A stretch of 64,000 nucleotides of DNA. Source: Chitinophagaceae bacterium (GTDB lineage Bacteria > Bacteroidota > Bacteroidia > Chitinophagales > Chitinophagaceae). The notes under the pieces were generated by a model that saw only the letters and a program-made list of their open reading frames with translations, was not told where the DNA came from and ran no database searches. The position numbers were made by a program, and so were the translations under genes. Of the stretch, positions 61,554 through 64,000 are shown in pieces. The DNA is taken from contig JAMLGU010000001.1 in assembly GCA_023957575.1 (NCBI GenBank), positions 434,001-498,000 of the forward strand, given 5' to 3'. Within the stretch, counting starts at the first letter, position 1. Each line of letters opens with the position of its first letter.

Positions 61554-62510
61554 GTGTATTACAACTTGCGGTGGCATATTACTATTGGGGATTACAAGGT
61601 GAACCTGCTGGACAGTGTGGAAATACACAAGAGTGTGGACCTGCTGGCAGATACCTGCGTAATAAAGCTGCCCGGCAGTGTACACGGCAAGGCGCTACAG
61701 GTGGAGGACAAGGTAAATGCAGGGGATAAAGTGTTGGTGAAACTGGGCTATGATGATGACCTGCAAACCGAGTTTGAAGGTTATCTGCAACGAATAGATA
61801 CTGACGACGGCTCTTTGATATTCAACTGTGAAGACGAGCTTTTTTTACTTCGGAAGGATGTCAAAGATAAAGAATTCAAGAGTGCCTCCGTTTCCGACAT
61901 AGCCAACTACTTAGTGGGGCAAACAGGTAGCGGACTGTCGGTAAACTGCTCGCTTACGGCAACGTATGACAAGTTTACCATCTCTCGGGCTACCGCTTAC
62001 GATGTGCTGAAAAAACTACAGGAAGAAACTAATGGCAACATATACCTGAAACAAGGAACGCTGCACCTGCACCCTCGTTATATGGAAAAAGGAGGAGATG
62101 TGATTTACAGCTTTCAGCACAATATAGAATCGAGCGACCTAAAGTACCGAAAGGCCGAAGACCGCAAGGTGGAGGTGATAGTGAAGCGTACCATGCCTGA
62201 TGGGAAAACCCTAACGGCCCGATCTGGCGTGAGCGGTGGCGATAAGGTAGAGAAAAACGGAGACGGTATGAGCCAGGCAATGATGCAGCAAACCGCAGAT
62301 AATGAGGTGCGGGCAAGAAGTTACAACGGCTACGAAGGCAGCATTACAGGATGGCTGCTGCCTTACTGCGAGCCTACCTGGACGGCCAGGGTGAAGGATG
62401 CAGACTATCCCTATAAAGACGGGGGGTACTATATAGTGGCCGTAACCACCAGCGTGGACGGCAGCGGCGGAGGCAGGCGGAAGATACAGCTTGACCGAAA
62501 AGTGTATTGA
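61554..62510 (+). CDS. Baseplate hub protein (gpD/gp44-like)
   Basis: The 318-residue protein has the LLDSVEIHKSVDLLADTCVIKLP start and the AGDKVLVKLGYDDDLQTEFEGYL strands. Its lipoprotein-hub-like middle carries SVSDIANYLVGQTGSGL. It matches the gp27/gp44 hub fold pattern. It starts at GTG 61554, after the repeats. It precedes the spike gene, as in Mu-like baseplates. Confidence 0.8.
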   Translation: MYYNLRWHITIGDYKVNLLDSVEIHKSVDLLADTCVIKLPGSVHGKALQVEDKVNAGDKVLVKLGYDDDLQTEFEGYLQRIDTDDGSLIFNCEDELFLLRKDVKDKEFKSASVSDIANYLVGQTGSGLSVNCSLTATYDKFTISRATAYDVLKKLQEETNGNIYLKQGTLHLHPRYMEKGGDVIYSFQHNIESSDLKYRKAEDRKVEVIVKRTMPDGKTLTARSGVSGGDKVEKNGDGMSQAMMQQTADNEVRARSYNGYEGSITGWLLPYCEPTWTARVKDADYPYKDGGYYIVAVTTSVDGSGGGRRKIQLDRKVY

Positions 62511-62514
62511 TGAT

Positions 62515-63066
62515 ATGGATAAACTGAAAAGATTAGACGAGGCATTGCGGCAGTATAGCGGCACCACTAATATAAACATAGTGGCAGCCGAAGTATTGTC
62601 GGTGGACGGAGAACGGTGCAGTGTGAAAATTAGAGAAAACTTAGAGGTAACCGATGTAAGGTTGAAGGCTACCATTAACGGGAGTGGCAATAAAATACTG
62701 ATTACCCCCGTAGTAGGCAGTTATGTACTGCTGGGGTCGCTTACCGGCGACGAAAAAGACCTCACAATAGTGCAGATGGATGAAGTAGAAAAAGTGGAAT
62801 ATAAGCAGGATGAGGTAAAGTTTACCATTAATGCAACCAAGAATGAGATGGAGGCAAACATAAACGGCACCATCGTAATGCTGGACGATAAGGTAAAAAT
62901 TCGTAATAATATATATGGACTGCTCGAGTTGATACTTGAGTTTATAGATATATGCAGAGATGAGATACACATGACAAACGCAGGGCCTACAGTGAGCCTG
63001 AACCCTGCAAACAAGGTGTTGTTTAATCTGCTGAAAGAAAAATTCGGGAAACTATTAAAAAATTGA
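62515..63066 (+). CDS. Baseplate spike/assembly protein V-like
   Basis: At 183 residues from ATG 62515 there is an OB-fold-like N-terminal half (SVDGERCSVKIRENLEVTDVRL and TPVVGSYVLLGSLTGDEKDL) followed by a repeated strand region and a helical end. These fit gpV/gp45-type spike or adaptor proteins. It starts 4 bp after the hub gene. Confidence 0.75.
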   Translation: MDKLKRLDEALRQYSGTTNINIVAAEVLSVDGERCSVKIRENLEVTDVRLKATINGSGNKILITPVVGSYVLLGSLTGDEKDLTIVQMDEVEKVEYKQDEVKFTINATKNEMEANINGTIVMLDDKVKIRNNIYGLLELILEFIDICRDEIHMTNAGPTVSLNPANKVLFNLLKEKFGKLLKN

Positions 63067-63067
63067 T

Positions 63068-63298
63068 ATGGCATTAAATAAAGGAGCTTTGATGGCAGGG
63101 ATAAAAGGGGCGCTGGATACAGCAGCCACAATGGAAGAGGGTGCCGCCGCAGCACGTGTGATGCTGGCCGACCAGATAGCCACAGCTATAGACACATACG
63201 TGCGTGCAGCAGTGGTAAACCCCGGAATACCGGTTTCAACCACAGGGTCTGCCACGGCACATACAGGCGCCACCACAGGAACAGGAACATTAAGCTAA
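63068..63298 (+). CDS. Small baseplate-region protein
   Basis: The 76-residue protein is Ala-rich and helical (KGALMAGIKGALDTAATMEE) with a Thr/Gly-rich C-terminus. It lies 1 bp after the spike gene. Such proteins are common in this place in Bacteroidota Mu-like phages; their role is unknown. Confidence 0.75.
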   Translation: MALNKGALMAGIKGALDTAATMEEGAAAARVMLADQIATAIDTYVRAAVVNPGIPVSTTGSATAHTGATTGTGTLS

Positions 63299-63303
63299 AT
63301 AAT

Positions 63304-63612
63304 ATGAGAGGTACAGGCATACTGATAAACGACGACTACGAACTGATAGTGAGCGACAACCGCAAGGGCGGGATGCTGACGGGGTTGCCAATAGGCAAAA
63401 CTACCCCGCAAAACAGCGCGGTGATACTGGCTCACCAGCCGGGTGGGCTCAAGGAAGACATTACGCTGGGGGTGGGAATAGAAAACATATTGATGGATAA
63501 TGACCTGGCCGGATGGCGCCGCCGGATAAGACTGGCGCTGGAGCAGGACGGGCAACAGGTGCAAACAGTGAATATTGGCGAAAGTAATATAGAAATAAAT
63601 GCAAAATATTGA
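63304..63612 (+). CDS. Baseplate wedge protein gp46/gpW-like
   Basis: The 102-residue protein contains GILINDDYELIVSDNRKGG, then QNSAVILAHQPGGLKED and a basic WRRRIRLALEQDGQQV segment. The size, order and strand pattern match Mu gp46 / P2 gpW-like baseplate wedge proteins. Confidence 0.7.
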   Translation: MRGTGILINDDYELIVSDNRKGGMLTGLPIGKTTPQNSAVILAHQPGGLKEDITLGVGIENILMDNDLAGWRRRIRLALEQDGQQVQTVNIGESNIEINAKY

Positions 63613-63883
63613 GGTACAAAACAGGCAGGAACCCATTGATATAGCCATGCAGCATACAGGTAGTGTGGAGGGCATTGTGCCACTGTGCCTTGATAATGAC
63701 CTGAGCGCATCCCAAATGCTGATAAACGGAGCGGCGCTAAAGCACCCGGGCGTGAGGAATAAATATGCCGCAAGATGTTTTGCAAACGAAAAAATAATGC
63801 CGGTAAGCAATCCAGGCACGGTGCCTGAGGGCATCGGCTACTGGAATGTGGCTATGGACTTTAAAGTAAACGACAATGGCTAA
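63599..63883 (+). CDS. Baseplate-region protein of unknown function
   Basis: The 94-residue protein starts MQNIEVQNRQEPIDIAMQHTGS and resembles LysM-like tail adaptor modules in its VEGIVPLCLDNDLSASQML segment. It overlaps the previous gene by 14 bp and the next by 8 bp. Confidence 0.65.
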   Translation: MQNIEVQNRQEPIDIAMQHTGSVEGIVPLCLDNDLSASQMLINGAALKHPGVRNKYAARCFANEKIMPVSNPGTVPEGIGYWNVAMDFKVNDNG

Positions 63884-64000
63884 AACGATACAGGAGTGGA
63901 AACGAATAATGACAGATCAGTTCATCGGCAATGAAGTGATAAAAACCACCTATAATCTACAGCCGGGCAAAACCTTTGAAGATGAGTTTAGCACAGCCAG
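63876..64000 (+). CDS. Baseplate J-like protein (5' end only)
   Basis: ATG 63876 opens MAKTIQEWKRIMTDQF, about 41 codons up to the window edge. The start resembles gpJ/gp47 wedge proteins that follow gp46 in Mu-like baseplates. The bulk is outside the window. Confidence 0.55.
   Translation, partial: MAKTIQEWKRIMTDQFIGNEVIKTTYNLQPGKTFEDEFSTA

Larger units (their letters stand above)
33742..64000. mobile_element. Mu-like transposable prophage (right end outside window)
   Basis: The gene order follows Mu: repressor on the minus strand, ner-position gene, A, B, Gam and GemA-like early genes. Portal DUF935, DUF1320, gpF, gpG, protease/scaffold, capsid, contractile sheath, tape measure and baseplate genes follow. 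The left end is placed at TGGCCACCA (33742) because transposable phages end in TG and a transposase-site-like repeat starts 9 bp inside; 33679 is an alternative TG. Prophage genes are visibly more GC-rich than the host. The baseplate J-like gene is cut at 64000. Confidence 0.9.

Overview
The window comes from a Bacteroidota chromosome, probably a Chitinophagaceae/Sphingobacteriia-like relative. Three things point there: host-type promoters with a TAnnTTTG -7 element and few Shine-Dalgarno sites, BatB/BatC and FISUMP proteins, and a Mu-like phage of the Bacteroidota type. The first 30 kb is ordinary chromosome. From about 33.7 kb to the right edge there is a Mu-like (transposable, contractile-tailed) prophage whose right end lies outside the window.

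Layout. 1-9.5 kb: truncated ABC exporter, rbfA, a LolC/E-like permease, ffh, rpsP, rimM (with a MITE-like element between rpsP and rimM), dinB, a CNNM/CBS transporter and a PAP2 phosphatase. 9.5-13 kb: an accessory island with a GIY-YIG nuclease, an ORF-less group II intron, a HigBA toxin-antitoxin pair and a truncated second copy of the intron. Both intron copies sit at the same position of related attC-like flanks. 13-30 kb: a truncated FISUMP protein, serA/serC, two serine-active-site penicillin-interacting-type enzymes (one a clear class D beta-lactamase), envelope proteins of unknown role, a 2H-phosphoesterase homologue lacking both catalytic histidines, batB/batC, apaG, ridA and a korA-type 2-oxoacid oxidoreductase subunit without its beta subunit. 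30.3-33.5 kb: a BsuBI/PstI-type restriction-modification system in which methylase and endonuclease each carry one in-frame stop codon. Next comes the N-terminal stub of a protein kinase.

Prophage. The left end has inverted transposase-site-like repeats. Then come an S24 repressor (minus), an early promoter/operator, a small gene in the ner position, MuA and MuB homologues, a second P-loop ATPase, a stand-alone DnaA domain IV protein, Gam, DUF4406, a block of five AT-rich genes separated by integron-cassette-like repeats, a GemA-like protein and an AntA/AntB antirepressor. The early operon closes with a strong terminator at 46.2 kb. The packaging/head block (tail terminator, gpG, gpF with a nuclease-toxin-like tail, portal, DUF1320, TerL, TerS) runs on the minus strand. 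Protease-scaffold, capsid, lysin, sheath, tube, tail chaperone, tape measure, hub and baseplate genes run on the plus strand from a divergent promoter region near 53 kb.

The most interesting items are: (1) a structured leader before the antirepressor, in which one GAAAGTCA segment can pair either with the 5' end of the leader or with the antirepressor start codon; (2) attC-like cassette arrays, one in the chromosome hosting group II intron insertions and one inside the phage early operon; (3) the doubly nonsense-mutated R-M system; (4) an antisense micro-gene with its own host-type promoter before the tape measure gene; and (5) a head protein with a polymorphic-toxin-like C-terminus. No tRNA, rRNA or CRISPR array was seen.
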